64,000 nt of DNA from Thermococcus cleftensis (GCF_000265525.1 NC_018015.1:842322-906321); one strand, 5' to 3'. Positions 44,882-56,631 are shown, numbered from the stretch's first letter. Numbers and translations: made by a program. Notes: generated by a model from the letters alone, not told the origin.

Positions 44882-46151
44882 GAGAAACATCTCGACCCCG
44901 GCGGCAGTGGCGATAATCGTCTCCTTCCTCATCGTCTCCATCATCGGCCCCCTCACCCTGAACCGCGAGGACGTTGAGAACTGGGACAACCTGGGCTACT
45001 GGCGTCTTAACCCGATAGGCGTTCCCCCGGAATGGTACGGCGAGCTTGCAGGATTGCCGAGGACGGAGTGGCTCCAGGGGGAGCGTCAGGCCGGAGAGTT
45101 CGTCTTCACCTACGACTTCCACTACTCCTCCGCACCCTCGGACATAATCTTCATTCCGAACTCGACGGGAGTGATGAGGATAAAGATCATCGGACCAGAC
45201 GGGCGGGAATACGTCCTCTGGGACGGCTACGTTTTCGGTGAGATACACTTCTCCAAGAACCCCAGCGTGTTCGTCAGAATAGCCGAGGAGAAGTGCAACG
45301 TGACGCCCGAAGGCGGGAACCTGCTGTTCCACGACGCCTTTAACATAATATTCTCGAAGCCCACCGAAGACTGCCTAGATCACCCGGAATTCCTGAAGGG
45401 GCGGTACCTGATAGTGGTCGAAGGTCCGGAGAAAGAGCCGAAGATAAGGGTGCTCGGAAAGAGCTACGGTCTCCTGGGAACCGACACCGTCGGGAGAGAC
45501 GTCTGGACCGGCTTCATATGGGGAATGAGAGAAACCATAACCATAGCTATCCTCGGCTCCCTCGCAACGGTTGGTCTGGCCCTGATTCTGGGAACGCTGA
45601 GCGTCCTCTCCAGCTGGGTGGGTAGGATAGCGGATTTCATCTCACGGCTCGTGACGGTAACCCCGGTTCTTCCGGTGGCGGTGTCCGCGGTGGTCCTGGC
45701 GGCGGCGATAGACGAGAACTACGTCATCAAGGCCAGCCCCCTCGCAATAGCCCTTATCGTAGGAGTTCTCATGATGGGAAACGTCTCGCGGAACGTCCGC
45801 TCGATGGTCGAGGAGGAGCTCAGAAAGGAGTACGTCGAATCGGCCAAGGCGCTCGGCGGGAGTTCCCTCTGGATTCTCCGGAAGCACGTCTCAAGGGTTC
45901 TGGTGCCCTACGCCATCTACCAGTTCGCCCTGGCCGTCCCCGGGACGATAGCGTTCATAACTCTCCTAGGCTTCTTCAACATCGTGCCGGGCTTCAACTG
46001 GGGCACCATAATGAGCCAGACGATAAGGGAGGGAGCAACCTACAGGCTGGCGTGGTGGCAGGTGGTTCCGGTGGGCGTTTCCATAGGCCTTCTGGCGCTC
46101 TCCTTCGTGTCGCTGAGCAGGAAGATAGAGGAGGAGTTCCTGAAGCGCTGA
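44874..46151 (+). CDS. Orphan DppC-like ABC permease with external domain (pair 1)
   Basis: Membrane protein of 425 residues with helix 1, an external domain (about 30-195) and the permease core starting GLLGTDTVGRDVWTGFIWGM. The external domain has the segment YWRLNPIGVPPEWYGEL, shared with the permeases at 35347 and 48833. The coupling motif VESAKALGGSSLWILRKHV is intact, so it should engage an ATPase. It forms a pair with the gene at 43835. Confidence 0.9.
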   Translation: MFERNISTPAAVAIIVSFLIVSIIGPLTLNREDVENWDNLGYWRLNPIGVPPEWYGELAGLPRTEWLQGERQAGEFVFTYDFHYSSAPSDIIFIPNSTGVMRIKIIGPDGREYVLWDGYVFGEIHFSKNPSVFVRIAEEKCNVTPEGGNLLFHDAFNIIFSKPTEDCLDHPEFLKGRYLIVVEGPEKEPKIRVLGKSYGLLGTDTVGRDVWTGFIWGMRETITIAILGSLATVGLALILGTLSVLSSWVGRIADFISRLVTVTPVLPVAVSAVVLAAAIDENYVIKASPLAIALIVGVLMMGNVSRNVRSMVEEELRKEYVESAKALGGSSLWILRKHVSRVLVPYAIYQFALAVPGTIAFITLLGFFNIVPGFNWGTIMSQTIREGATYRLAWWQVVPVGVSIGLLALSFVSLSRKIEEEFLKR

Positions 46152-46210
46152 GGGGAAGCGTTAAATAAGTGCTGAGCAAAATAAAACCAGAGGGACAGGG
46201 GGGATACCCC

Positions 46211-46894
46211 GTGCTGCGGGAGCTCTTTGCATTCCTCTTCCTGACGGCGTTTCTCTTCATCAACCTATCCCTGATGCTGATGAGGGCCTTTGGAAGCCTG
46301 ACGGGAATGGCCTGGAGGAAGGTTCTCCGCCTCGAGGTTCCTGAGAACGAGAAGAAGGGCATCGAGAGGCTCTACACCCTTGTCTGGATAGCCGTTGGAG
46401 CCCGGGCGTTATGGAAGCTCTGGGGAGTCAGCTGGAGCGCGGCCATCTTCGGTTTCCTCGCCTTCAGGAGCGGGGCAAACATCACGAGAACCCTCGTCTA
46501 CGGCCTCCACGACCAGAGAATCATAGAGGAGTACACCGAGGACAGCACGGTTCTGGGAATAATCGGAATGGCGACCAAGCTGTCGATACTGCTCGAAACG
46601 ATCTTCGTCGTCGCCTTCGCCCTCGCCTACAAGGCCCTCTCGGTAACGCTCAGCCCAAACGGTATGAGCGCCAACACCTTCATTCTCTCCCTCTGGCTGG
46701 CGGGTCTAGCGTTTGGCCTGCTCTTTGGCTGGTTCATAGCCAGGAACAACCGCGGGATACTCCTGAGGAACGCCATAGCGACGGTCGGCTTCTTCGCCAC
46801 CCGGAAGGGCAAGAGGAAGACCGATGAGACGGTGAAGAGGGCGAAGGACACCACGGGGAAGCTCAAGTCCAAGGTGCCAAAACTGCCCAGATAA
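46211..46894 (+). CDS. Membrane protein, unknown function
   Basis: Protein of 227 residues with about five hydrophobic segments and a basic C-terminal tail (KGKRKTDETVKRAKDTTGKL). GTG 46211 is chosen because a GGGGGGAT ribosome binding site stands just before it and a TATA box (GTTAAATAAG, about 46160-46169) lies upstream; a GTG at 46169 is within the promoter. It lies between two permease pairs but has its own promoter. I do not recognise the family. Confidence 0.65.
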   Translation: MLRELFAFLFLTAFLFINLSLMLMRAFGSLTGMAWRKVLRLEVPENEKKGIERLYTLVWIAVGARALWKLWGVSWSAAIFGFLAFRSGANITRTLVYGLHDQRIIEEYTEDSTVLGIIGMATKLSILLETIFVVAFALAYKALSVTLSPNGMSANTFILSLWLAGLAFGLLFGWFIARNNRGILLRNAIATVGFFATRKGKRKTDETVKRAKDTTGKLKSKVPKLPR

Positions 46895-46910
46895 AGCTTT
46901 TAAGAGCTTT
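46893..46910 (+). promoter_or_regulatory. TATA box within a short inverted repeat
   Basis: AAAGCT (46893-46898) and AGCTTT (46905-46910) flank TTTTAAG. The site begins at the stop of the preceding gene and lies 25 bases before ATG 46927, so the mRNA of the PP-loop gene should be leaderless. Confidence 0.4.
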
Positions 46911-46926
46911 CTTCTCCCTCCCCACC

Positions 46927-47757
46927 ATGCTAAGGTGTTCACTCTGCGTTCACGACGAGAGGACGGCGAAGATAGACATCATCGACGGAAGGCCGATATG
47001 CAGGGAGTGCCAGGTCTATCTGAGACACCCGGTGGACAGGGAAAGGATCCGCGCCGAGCTGGAGGAGCTTATGAAGGACGTGGACAGGGCAATAGTTGCC
47101 TACTCCGGCGGAAAGGACAGCGTTGTGGCTCTCTATCTGGCAAAGGAGGTTTTCAAGGTCCCGGAGCTGGAGGCGGTGATGATAGACCACGGGCTGATGG
47201 CGAGGGAGGCCATAGAGAACGCCGGGAGGATAGCCAGGGCGCTGGGCGTTCCGTTCAAGGTTCTTCGCCACGATTACTCCGACATCTTCCGCGATGCCCT
47301 TCTCAAGGCGGAATCCCCCTGCAGGCGCTGCTCCAAGAGAACGATGGAGAAGCTGAGGAAGTACGCCCTGAGGAACGGGTACAGGTACATAATCACCGGC
47401 CACGAGCTTCCCTTCGGCCACCACCCCTACAGGCTCATGAGCGGGGGAGTGGTTCAGATACGGCTCCTCTCCATGATGACCGAGAAGGAGAGGCTTGAAA
47501 TCCTGGAGAGGCTCCCCTTCGAGTTCCCCGAGCTGCCTGGCTACACCACCAACTGCCTCGTCCTCGGGCCGGCCCTTGAGCGCTACTGGGAGAAGCACGG
47601 CCACAGCTTCGAGCACCGCAGGATAGCCGCCCTGGTTCGCTACGGCCTCATGGACAGGGAGAAGGCGGAGAAGGAAACCTCAAGGCCCGCAGTACCTGCG
47701 GAGCAAAAAAAGTTCGTATACCGGAAATTGGGGCTTGATACGCTCCTCCAGGAGTGA
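46927..47757 (+). CDS. PP-loop ATPase, TtuA/TIGR00269-like tRNA-thiolation family
   Basis: Adenylating enzyme of 276 residues. The N-terminal zinc-binding pairs are Cys4/Cys7 and Cys25/Cys28. The PP-loop AYSGGKDSVVAL is at about 58-69, and a CRRC pair appears near residue 130 (ESPCRRCSKR). C-terminal Cys are fewer than in canonical TtuA. The domain order fits the archaeal tRNA 2-thiouridine/2-thiocytidine family, so tRNA sulfur transfer is the best guess. Other PP-loop reactions are possible. Confidence 0.75.
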   Translation: MLRCSLCVHDERTAKIDIIDGRPICRECQVYLRHPVDRERIRAELEELMKDVDRAIVAYSGGKDSVVALYLAKEVFKVPELEAVMIDHGLMAREAIENAGRIARALGVPFKVLRHDYSDIFRDALLKAESPCRRCSKRTMEKLRKYALRNGYRYIITGHELPFGHHPYRLMSGGVVQIRLLSMMTEKERLEILERLPFEFPELPGYTTNCLVLGPALERYWEKHGHSFEHRRIAALVRYGLMDREKAEKETSRPAVPAEQKKFVYRKLGLDTLLQE

Positions 47758-47870
47758 TGCTTTAATTTTCCGAAAACCGTTGATTTATATTTCCTTCTTC
47801 TACCGGGCAAAAATTACTCAGGTTCGTAAATGTTTTAAAGAGTACACCGATGCCACTTATGGGTGGAAAC

Positions 47871-48836
47871 ATGGCTAAAGCCGGAGCCGCTGCCAGGATA
47901 ATCACTAGAAACCTTCTAATCCTGTTCCTCGCCCTTCTCGTGGTCGGAACCATTATAGCGGGTGGAGAACTGCGGATTGAACGGAACGACCTCGGAAAGG
48001 TCTACAAGTTCTACCCGAAAAACGACAGTAGCCTGCTGGACACTATAGGCGGCTACTTCTCCGCCACATGGAAGTTCCTGAGGAACCCGCCGGAGGTGAG
48101 GGGGGAGAGCCTGGAGACCTTCGTCGTCAAGAGCTTCGCCCTCCTCGTGCTGACCGAGGTCTTCCTCCTCGCGGTAGGGCTTTTCCTGGGGCTGAGGGCA
48201 GGCTACTACCGGGGGTGGATCGATAAGGTGGTCTCCGTCCTGGCCCCAACCCTCTCGGCCATGCCCTCCTGGTTCATAGGCGTGGTGTTCCTGTTCCTCT
48301 TCTACTGGAAGCTCTCCCTGTTCCCCATCAACTTCGAGGGCACCATCAACTGGGCGGAGGTGCACGGAACCCTATCCACGAGCACCTACCTCAGGGCCCT
48401 GGCCCTTCCGGTGCTCACGCTGGTGTTCTCGAGCCTGTGGGAGTACGCGTTCAACGTCAGGAACATGATAGTGAACGAGCGCAACGGCGACCACGTGCTC
48501 TATGACGTCGCGAGGGGACTGCCGGAGGGGAGGATAATGCGCAAACTCCTCAGAACCGCTTTACCGGCGTTCCTGACATTCACGACGTACAACTTCCTGG
48601 AGATACTGACAGGAATGATGCTCATCGAGGTTATATTCAACATACACGGCCTCGGCTATCTGATGGCGATTTCATTCGGGCTGACCCGCATTGGGGACGG
48701 GTTCGGTTTTGCCTATGCACCCGAGATCCTGTTCTTCGCGACGGCGGTTATGATGCTGTTCTACTTCATCAACGCCGTGGTGATGGAGGGCCTGTACCTC
48801 TACCTGGACCCGCGCTCGGGAGGGGAGAGGCAATGA
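47871..48836 (+). CDS. Orphan DppB-like ABC permease (pair 2)
   Basis: Membrane protein of 321 residues similar in plan to that at 43835: helix 1, an external segment (about 22-75), then the permease core. The coupling region DVARGLPEGRIMRKLLRTAL resembles that of pair 1, as does the following LPAFLTFTTYNFLE. The ATG at 47871 has GGGTGG upstream; a TATA box (TGTTTTAAAG, about 47830-47839) gives it its own promoter. It overlaps the partner gene by 4 bases. Confidence 0.88.
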   Translation: MAKAGAAARIITRNLLILFLALLVVGTIIAGGELRIERNDLGKVYKFYPKNDSSLLDTIGGYFSATWKFLRNPPEVRGESLETFVVKSFALLVLTEVFLLAVGLFLGLRAGYYRGWIDKVVSVLAPTLSAMPSWFIGVVFLFLFYWKLSLFPINFEGTINWAEVHGTLSTSTYLRALALPVLTLVFSSLWEYAFNVRNMIVNERNGDHVLYDVARGLPEGRIMRKLLRTALPAFLTFTTYNFLEILTGMMLIEVIFNIHGLGYLMAISFGLTRIGDGFGFAYAPEILFFATAVMMLFYFINAVVMEGLYLYLDPRSGGERQ

Positions 48837-50101
48837 GAACCAGCAAGCTCAGGCTGGGAGCGGCCATCATCGTGATATACACCATCGCAGCGTTCATCGC
48901 CCCCTACTTCGTGAACGAGGAGAAGATAGAGAACTGGTACAACGGCCTCTACTGGAAGGACAACCCCAAGCTCGTTCCGCCCTCGTGGGTGAACCTCTTC
49001 GGAAAGAGCCTGCCTCCAACGGAGGAACTGGCCCCTGTAAAGAGTCAGCCGGGCCTTCAGGCCTTCGAGTACGACTTCAGGTACTCAAAGCCACCCCAGG
49101 ACATAATAGTGAAGTTCAACAGAACCGAGGGAAGGCCCGTGACGGTAACGGTGACGACACCCTCAGGGAAGAGCTACCAGTTCTACAGGGGAACCTCCGA
49201 TGAAGTCTCCCTCGCCTATCAGTGGCAGGTGCTGATGGAGATAGCTGAAGACAGGGGAGTGGAGTTCAGAATGGAGGACACGGCCTTTAGAATGGGCCTG
49301 AAGCCGCTGTTCTTCGTGAACCTGAGCGGAGATGTCGTTCCGGAACACGGGGTTTACACGATAACCGTCGAGGGGGCGCTGAACTCAACGGTCAAAATAG
49401 TAGGCGCCACCTACGGTATCCTGGGAACCGACACCTACGGCAGGGACGTCGGTGCGGCATTCCTGTGGGGGGCGAGGCAGACGGTAATCCTCGTCTACCT
49501 CACGGCGGTGGTGGCTGTGGCCCTTGGAACGCTCGCCGGCCTCGCCGCCTCACTTAGGGGAAAGGCCGGAACGGCCGTGGATTCCATATCGAAGCTCTCC
49601 ACAATAATCCCCGTCATACCCTTCATGATAGCCCTCATACCCCTGACCGGGAGCGTGTCCTACAACGCCAGGATAACGATACCCATGTGGGCCTTCGTGC
49701 CGGCGCTGGCGTTTCTGCTCTTCGGGAAGATAGCAAGGAACGTGGGGGCTATAGTCAGGACAGAGCTCAACAAGGAGTACGTGGCCGCGGCTGAGAGCCT
49801 GGGCGCCGACAGGAAGTGGATACTCCGGAGGCACATACTGAGGATAGTGGGGCCGTACTCAATCTACCAGCTCTCGCTCTTCGCACCCAAGGTCATCGCG
49901 CTGATATCGATACTGGGCTTCTTCAGGGTCGCGCCCGGATTCAACTGGGGAACGATGCTGGGAATGGTGCTCAGCCAGAACGCGATATACAGCATGGCCT
50001 GGTGGATGATAGTGCCCATCGGCCTCGCCCTCGTGGTCTTCGCCCTCGCCTTCGTCCTGATAAACCGCGAGCTGGAGGAGAGGTTCCTGTCAAGGGGGTA
50101 G
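48833..50101 (+). CDS. Orphan DppC-like ABC permease with external domain (pair 2)
   Basis: Membrane protein of 422 residues with the same layout as the gene at 44874: helix 1, an external domain containing YWKDNPKLVPPSWVNLFG, then the core from GILGTDTYGRDVGAAFLWGA. The coupling motif is VAAAESLGADRKWILRRHIL. It is convergent with the AlaX-like gene, with only 3 bases between the stop codons. No binding protein or ATPase gene is next to this pair. Confidence 0.9.
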   Translation: MRTSKLRLGAAIIVIYTIAAFIAPYFVNEEKIENWYNGLYWKDNPKLVPPSWVNLFGKSLPPTEELAPVKSQPGLQAFEYDFRYSKPPQDIIVKFNRTEGRPVTVTVTTPSGKSYQFYRGTSDEVSLAYQWQVLMEIAEDRGVEFRMEDTAFRMGLKPLFFVNLSGDVVPEHGVYTITVEGALNSTVKIVGATYGILGTDTYGRDVGAAFLWGARQTVILVYLTAVVAVALGTLAGLAASLRGKAGTAVDSISKLSTIIPVIPFMIALIPLTGSVSYNARITIPMWAFVPALAFLLFGKIARNVGAIVRTELNKEYVAAAESLGADRKWILRRHILRIVGPYSIYQLSLFAPKVIALISILGFFRVAPGFNWGTMLGMVLSQNAIYSMAWWMIVPIGLALVVFALAFVLINRELEERFLSRG

Positions 50102-50104
50102 AGT

Positions 50105-51331
50105 TCAGGGGGAAAGCTTCCCCCTCAATTTTTCAAGGGCCAGCTCCAGAACCTCCCCCGGCGATGCTGCAAAGCCGCCTCCCCTCGCGAGCACTTCACT
50201 GCCGCCCCCGCCGCCACCGGCCTCTGACAGAACCTCCCTGAGCAGTTCCTTCATTGAGACCGCCCCAACGTTCTCGTTCTTGGCAAATATCACGTAGTTC
50301 TCCCCGGCCACCAGGGCCACCGTGTTCGGGTTCTTGTCCACGAGGTACACCACGAAGGCCTGGGCATCCTTCATCGGAGCCTCCTCAACGTACGAGACCA
50401 CCCTCACCCCACCGATTTCCCTGGCCTCTTCCAGGAGTGCCTTAGCCTTCCACCTCCAGAGTTCCCGCCTCAGGTCGTCCTTTTCCTCCTCCAGGCGCTT
50501 TACCTCTGCCTTTAGGTCCCTCACCCGCTCGAGCAGGGGGCGGTTCTTGTTGGGCATCTCGTCCAGGGATTCCCAGTAGTCGCCCAGGAGTTCATCGAGG
50601 TACTTCAGCGCCCTGCCGCCGCAGACGAACTCTATCCTCCAGAGCTTCCTGCTCTTGCGGTAGAACCTGACAACCTTGATGAAACCTACCTCACCAGTAT
50701 TCCTCACGTGGGTCCCGCCACAGGGGGTCACATCGACACCGGGGATCGAGACTATCCTTATGGGCGGCTTCACCTTATCAGACAGTCCCTTCCGGAGTTC
50801 CTTCCGGAGCTCTTCGGGGAGCTCCCGGTAAACCTCGATCCGAACCGGGACGTTGCGCCATACTACCTCGTTCGCCCTCCTCTCGGCTTCGAGAACCATC
50901 TCCCAGGTGAGCTCGCCGGAATAGTCGATCTCTATCTTGTTGTGGGTCTCGAATATCTGGAAGCCGGTCGTGTTGGCGTCGTAAAGCTCCTTGAAAACCG
51001 CGGAGAGTATGTGCTGGCCGGTGTGCTGGCGCATGTTTTCGTAGCGCCACTTCCAGTCGAGGAGCAGTCTCACGGATTCCCCTGGTTCGGGAGGGCGGCC
51101 TTCAAGCTTTCCCTCGTGCCATACCTCCTCCTTGCCCCTGACGCTGTTCACGAGAATCCTGAAGCCCTCACCCACTATTGTCCCCCCGTCAGAGGGCTGG
51201 CCGCCGCCCTCGGGGTAGAATACTGTCCTGTCGAGGAGAACCCTGACCCTCTCCCTCTCAACTTCAACGTCCCTGATTACCGCCTCGGTCTCCCTGAGGT
51301 AAGCGTCGGCATAGAACAGCTTCTCCGTCAT
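50105..51331 (-). CDS. Alanyl-tRNA editing protein (AlaX-L type)
   Basis: Trans-editing enzyme that hydrolyses mischarged Ser- or Gly-tRNA(Ala). It has 408 residues. The editing domain has FYPEGGGQPSD, the zinc motifs HTGQHILSA (about 102-110) and CGGTH (about 205-209). A coiled coil (about 265-300, rich in Glu, Lys, Arg) follows, then a C-terminal DHHA1-like domain with AGGGGGGSEVLARGGG. This matches the long AlaX-L type, which lacks the aminoacylation domain of AlaRS. The protein is cytoplasmic. ATG 51331 is preceded by GGTGGTG. Confidence 0.92.
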   Translation of the reverse strand: MTEKLFYADAYLRETEAVIRDVEVERERVRVLLDRTVFYPEGGGQPSDGGTIVGEGFRILVNSVRGKEEVWHEGKLEGRPPEPGESVRLLLDWKWRYENMRQHTGQHILSAVFKELYDANTTGFQIFETHNKIEIDYSGELTWEMVLEAERRANEVVWRNVPVRIEVYRELPEELRKELRKGLSDKVKPPIRIVSIPGVDVTPCGGTHVRNTGEVGFIKVVRFYRKSRKLWRIEFVCGGRALKYLDELLGDYWESLDEMPNKNRPLLERVRDLKAEVKRLEEEKDDLRRELWRWKAKALLEEAREIGGVRVVSYVEEAPMKDAQAFVVYLVDKNPNTVALVAGENYVIFAKNENVGAVSMKELLREVLSEAGGGGGGSEVLARGGGFAASPGEVLELALEKLRGKLSP

Positions 51332-51378
51332 GCCACCACCGGAGAGAAATGGAGGAGAGGAATAAAAGGGTTGCCCCG

Positions 51379-52032
51379 TCAGGAGCCCTCGGCCTGGGTT
51401 CTGGCCTCGATGAGGGCCTTGACCCTCTTCAGCCTGAAGAAGTTCTCGCGCTCCATCTCGTCGAGGCGCTGCTTGATGAACTTCACCGTCGCCTCCATGC
51501 GCGGGATTATGATGTACTCAAGGGCATTGACGCGCCTCTTGGTGACCTCTATCTCCCTCGCGAGCCTCTTGAGGGTCTCCTCGACCTCGGCCAGGCGGAC
51601 GGCTAAGTCAAGAACCTCCTCGAACTTCTCGGCCGCAGCATCTACCCTGGCCGAACTGGAGACGAAGGCGTAGCCGCGTTCGCTCGTGCTCCTCCGGAAG
51701 GATTCTGCCTCTATGAGCGGAACAGGAACGCCCATGACGTTCCTCTTCCTTATCTCGACCTCCCTGTTGGGCTTCACCGAGAGGCCTATCTCCCTGAGGC
51801 GGAGCGTTCCGACGTCCATCTCCGCCGCCTGGAGCGCCCTGAACGCCTCCTCCATCTTCCTGCCGAGCTCTTCCCTAAGCTGGAGGGCCTCGTCGTAGAT
51901 CGTGAAGAACTCCATTATCAGGGCGTCCTGCTTGTCCTTGAGGAGCTTGTGACCCTTCTTGGCCAGCTTAATGCGCCTCTTGAGGTTCAGGAGCTCCATA
52001 CGGGTGGGCTTGACGTTGAGCAGCTCTGCCAT
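51379..52032 (-). CDS. atpD: A-type ATP synthase subunit D
   Basis: Central-shaft subunit linking the A3B3 head to the membrane rotor, 217 residues. It is mostly two long helices, with the typical start [18 protein letters not shown] and the C-terminal helix starting [18 protein letters not shown] 52032 is chosen because AGGTGGTCGAG precedes it directly; a GTG nine bases upstream lies inside that site. It is the last gene of the ATP synthase operon. Confidence 0.95.
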   Translation of the reverse strand: MAELLNVKPTRMELLNLKRRIKLAKKGHKLLKDKQDALIMEFFTIYDEALQLREELGRKMEEAFRALQAAEMDVGTLRLREIGLSVKPNREVEIRKRNVMGVPVPLIEAESFRRSTSERGYAFVSSSARVDAAAEKFEEVLDLAVRLAEVEETLKRLAREIEVTKRRVNALEYIIIPRMEATVKFIKQRLDEMERENFFRLKRVKALIEARTQAEGS

Positions 52033-52059
52033 CTCGACCACCTAGAGGTTGAAGGGAGG

Positions 52060-53451
52060 TCAGCCCTCCCTCTTCCTGTACTTGGGGTGGTACTTGAGGA
52101 TGTACTCCTTCCTGACACGCTTGAGCTCGCTCTCCGGAAGCTCTGCCAAGAGCTCCCAGCCTAGGTCGAGGGTCTCGAAGATGCTCCTGTCCTCGTCGTA
52201 GCGCTGGGCGACGAACTCCCTCTCAAACCTGTCCGCGAACTTGAGATACTTCCTGTCGGTCTCGCTTAATGCCTCTTCACCGACGACGGCGACGAGATCC
52301 CTGAGGCTCCTTCCCTCGGCGTAGGCGGCGTAGAGCTGCTGGCTGAGCTGCGGGTGGTCTTCTCTCGTCATTCCCTTACCGATACCGTCCTTCATCAGAC
52401 GGCTGAGCGACGGAAGGACATCAATGGGCGGGTAGATACCCTTCCTGTGGAGGTCCCTGCTGAGGACTATCTGGCCCTCGGTGATGTATCCGGTCAGGTC
52501 GGGAATGGGGTGGGTTATGTCGTCGTCCGGCATCGTCAGAATGGGCACCTGGGTTATGCTTCCCTTCCTGCCCTTGACCCTTCCAGCGCGCTCGTAGATG
52601 GTGGCCAGGTCGGTGTACATGTAACCCGGATAACCGCGCCTGCCCGGAACCTCTTCTCTCGCCGCTGAAATCTCACGCAGAGCTTCCGCGTAGTTGGTCA
52701 TGTCGGTGAGTATAACCAGCACCTGCATGTCGTAGTCGAAGGCGAGGTACTCCGCAACCGTCAGCGCCATACGCGGGGTAATGATACGCTCGATTGCCGG
52801 GTCGTCGGCGAGGTTGAGGAACAGGACGGCCCTTTCGATGGCACCGGTCTCCTCGAAGCTCTTCTTGAAGAAGTTGGCCTCTTCGTAGGTGATACCCATT
52901 GCCGCGAAGACGACAGCGAACTGCTCCTCGTCGCCGAGAACCTTGGCCTGCCTCGCTATCTGTGCAGCGAGCATGTTGTGTGGCAGACCCGAACCGCTGA
53001 ATATCGGAAGCTTCTGGCCGCGAATGAGGGTGTTCATTCCATCTATGGCCGAGACACCGGTCTGTATGAAGTCCCTCGGGTAGGCTCTCGCGACCGGGTT
53101 GAGGGGAGCGCCGTGGACGTCGCGCCTGTCCTCCGGGATAATCTCCGGTCCGCCATCGATGGGCTTCCCGATACCGTTGAATATCCTGCCGAGCATGTCC
53201 ATTGAAACCGGAACCTTGAGGGTCTCGCCGGTGAAGCGGACGCGGGTGCTCTTGATGTCCAAATCACGGGTCCCCTCGAAGACCTGGACGATGGCCATGT
53301 CCTGCCTGGCCTCAAGCACCTGCCCCTTCCTCTTCTCGCCGCTCTCGGTCTCTATCTCGACGACCTCACCGTAGGCAACGCCCTTGACGCCCTGGACTAT
53401 CATCAGCGGGCCGTAAATCTTGCTAACGGTGGAGTACTCCATTCCCGGCAT
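52060..53451 (-). CDS. atpB: A-type ATP synthase subunit B
   Basis: Non-catalytic nucleotide-binding subunit of the A3B3 head, 463 residues. The normal P-loop is degenerate ([10 protein letters not shown]), as expected for this subunit. [21 protein letters not shown]-like [15 protein letters not shown] and the [14 protein letters not shown] segment are typical. The start at 53451 ([14 protein letters not shown]) is chosen because GGGGCGTGATG lies just before it; the start codon at 53457 overlaps the atpA stop and is an alternative. Confidence 0.95.
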   Translation of the reverse strand: MPGMEYSTVSKIYGPLMIVQGVKGVAYGEVVEIETESGEKRKGQVLEARQDMAIVQVFEGTRDLDIKSTRVRFTGETLKVPVSMDMLGRIFNGIGKPIDGGPEIIPEDRRDVHGAPLNPVARAYPRDFIQTGVSAIDGMNTLIRGQKLPIFSGSGLPHNMLAAQIARQAKVLGDEEQFAVVFAAMGITYEEANFFKKSFEETGAIERAVLFLNLADDPAIERIITPRMALTVAEYLAFDYDMQVLVILTDMTNYAEALREISAAREEVPGRRGYPGYMYTDLATIYERAGRVKGRKGSITQVPILTMPDDDITHPIPDLTGYITEGQIVLSRDLHRKGIYPPIDVLPSLSRLMKDGIGKGMTREDHPQLSQQLYAAYAEGRSLRDLVAVVGEEALSETDRKYLKFADRFEREFVAQRYDEDRSIFETLDLGWELLAELPESELKRVRKEYILKYHPKYRKREG

Positions 53452-53456
53452 CAGCA

Positions 53457-55214
53457 TCACGCCCCGTACCTCTTGAAGAGCTCCTCAAACTGAGCGTTTG
53501 TCTCGTCTATGAGGGCCCTGACCTTCTCAAGGTCGGGCTCGTACTTCATACGTCCTATCTTCTCCCTGACCGGGAGCTTGGCTATTTCATCAACGGGAAC
53601 TCCCCTATCGACGGCCTGCATGGTCTTCTCGTAGAAGTTGAGGATAACCCTCATCATGGTGACCTGCTTCTTGGGCGGGCAGTAGGTGTCCACCTCATCG
53701 AAAGCGTCCTGCTGGAGGTAGTCCTCACGGAGCATTCTGGTGACGATAAGCACCGCTTTTTCCCTGTCCGGCAGTGCATCGGGACCGACGATCCTGACTA
53801 TCTCCTGGAGCTCGGCCTCCTTCTGGAGAAGCTCCATCGCCTTGTCCCTCATGGCCTTCCACTCGGGATCGACGTTCTTGTGCCACCAGTCCTTGATGGA
53901 GTCCACGTAGAGCGAGTAGCTCCTGAGCCAGTTTATTGCCGGGAAGTGCCTCCTACGAGCAAGGTCTGCATCGAGGGCCCAGAAGACCTTGACGACACGC
54001 AGGGTGTTCTGGACGACCGGCTCGCTGAAGTCACCGCCAGGCGGCGAGACTGCACCGATGACGGAGACACTGCCTATCCTCTCGTCGCTTCCGAGGGTGA
54101 CGACGCGACCGGCACGCTCGTAGAACTCGGCGATCTTGCTCGCGAGGTATGCCGGGTAACCCTCCTCACCGGGCATCTCCTCAAGCCTTCCAGAAATCTC
54201 ACGCAAAGCTTCGGCCCATCTCGAGGTGGAGTCGGCCATAAGAGCCACGTCGTAGCCCTGGTCGCGGAAGTACTCGGCTATGGTGATTCCGGTGTAGATG
54301 GAAGCCTCACGCGCCGCGACCGGCATGTTGGAGGTGTTGGCTATGAGAACCGTCCTCTCCATGAGCGGCTTTCCGGTCTTCGGGTCCTTGAGCTTCGGGA
54401 ACTCCTCAAGCACGTCGGTCATCTCGTTTCCGCGCTCACCGCAACCTATGTAAACGACGACCTGGGCGTCACTCCACTTGGCCAGCTGGTGCTGGGTAAC
54501 GGTCTTTCCGGAACCGAATGGGCCAGGAATAGCGGCCGTTCCACCCTTGGCCTGGCTGAAGAAGGTGTCTATAGTCCTCTGTCCGGTGATGAGCGGAACC
54601 TCGGGCGGGAGCTTCCTCTTGTAGGGCCTCTTGACACGGACGGGCCACTTGTGGTACATCTTAAGCTCCTCGATGCTTCCGTCAGGCTTCTTGACCCTGG
54701 CTATGACCTCCTCGACGGTGTAGTCACCCTCCTCGGCGATCTCGACGATCTCACCCTCGACCCAGGGCGGAACGAGTATCTTGTGCTCGATGATGCTGGT
54801 CTCGGGAACGACACCGAGTATATCGCCGCCAACGACCTTGTCCCCGACCTTAACCTTCGGGGTGAAGTGCCACTTCTTGTCCCTCGGCAGGGCCGGGGCG
54901 GTGAGACCTCTCGCTATGAAGTCGCCGCTCAGCTCCCTGAGGGCCTCAAGTGGCCTCTGAATTCCATCGTACATCGCGGTGAGCAGTCCGGGACCGAGCT
55001 CAACGCTCAGCGAAGCGCCAGTTCCCTCGACCGGCTCCCCGGGCTTTATACCGGCGGTTTCCTCGTAGACCTGGATAACAGCCCTGTCGCCCTCGAGGCG
55101 TATGATTTCTCCTATGAGCCCCATTTCGCCGACGCGAACGACCTCGTACATCTTCGATCCTTTCATTCCGTCGGCAACGACGAGCGGACCGGTAACGCGA
55201 ATTATCCTTCCCAT
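53457..55214 (-). CDS. atpA: A-type ATP synthase subunit A (catalytic), without intein
   Basis: Catalytic subunit of the A3B3 head, 585 residues. It has the N-terminal barrel, the non-homologous insert characteristic of A/V-type A subunits (about 110-200), the P-loop [17 protein letters not shown], the catalytic [11 protein letters not shown] and the [18 protein letters not shown] region. The P-loop, where inteins sit in some Thermococcales, is uninterrupted. The ATG at 55214 follows a GAGGTGAAGGG site. It overlaps atpB signals by a few bases. Confidence 0.97.
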   Translation of the reverse strand: MGRIIRVTGPLVVADGMKGSKMYEVVRVGEMGLIGEIIRLEGDRAVIQVYEETAGIKPGEPVEGTGASLSVELGPGLLTAMYDGIQRPLEALRELSGDFIARGLTAPALPRDKKWHFTPKVKVGDKVVGGDILGVVPETSIIEHKILVPPWVEGEIVEIAEEGDYTVEEVIARVKKPDGSIEELKMYHKWPVRVKRPYKRKLPPEVPLITGQRTIDTFFSQAKGGTAAIPGPFGSGKTVTQHQLAKWSDAQVVVYIGCGERGNEMTDVLEEFPKLKDPKTGKPLMERTVLIANTSNMPVAAREASIYTGITIAEYFRDQGYDVALMADSTSRWAEALREISGRLEEMPGEEGYPAYLASKIAEFYERAGRVVTLGSDERIGSVSVIGAVSPPGGDFSEPVVQNTLRVVKVFWALDADLARRRHFPAINWLRSYSLYVDSIKDWWHKNVDPEWKAMRDKAMELLQKEAELQEIVRIVGPDALPDREKAVLIVTRMLREDYLQQDAFDEVDTYCPPKKQVTMMRVILNFYEKTMQAVDRGVPVDEIAKLPVREKIGRMKYEPDLEKVRALIDETNAQFEELFKRYGA

Positions 55215-55220
55215 TTCCCT

Positions 55221-56626
<1,406 letters not shown>

Positions 56627-56631
56627 CGCCC

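Noticed and set aside
53457-55214. Intein in atpA
   Set aside because: The P-loop region, the usual insertion point in relatives, is continuous and the length is normal for an intein-free subunit.
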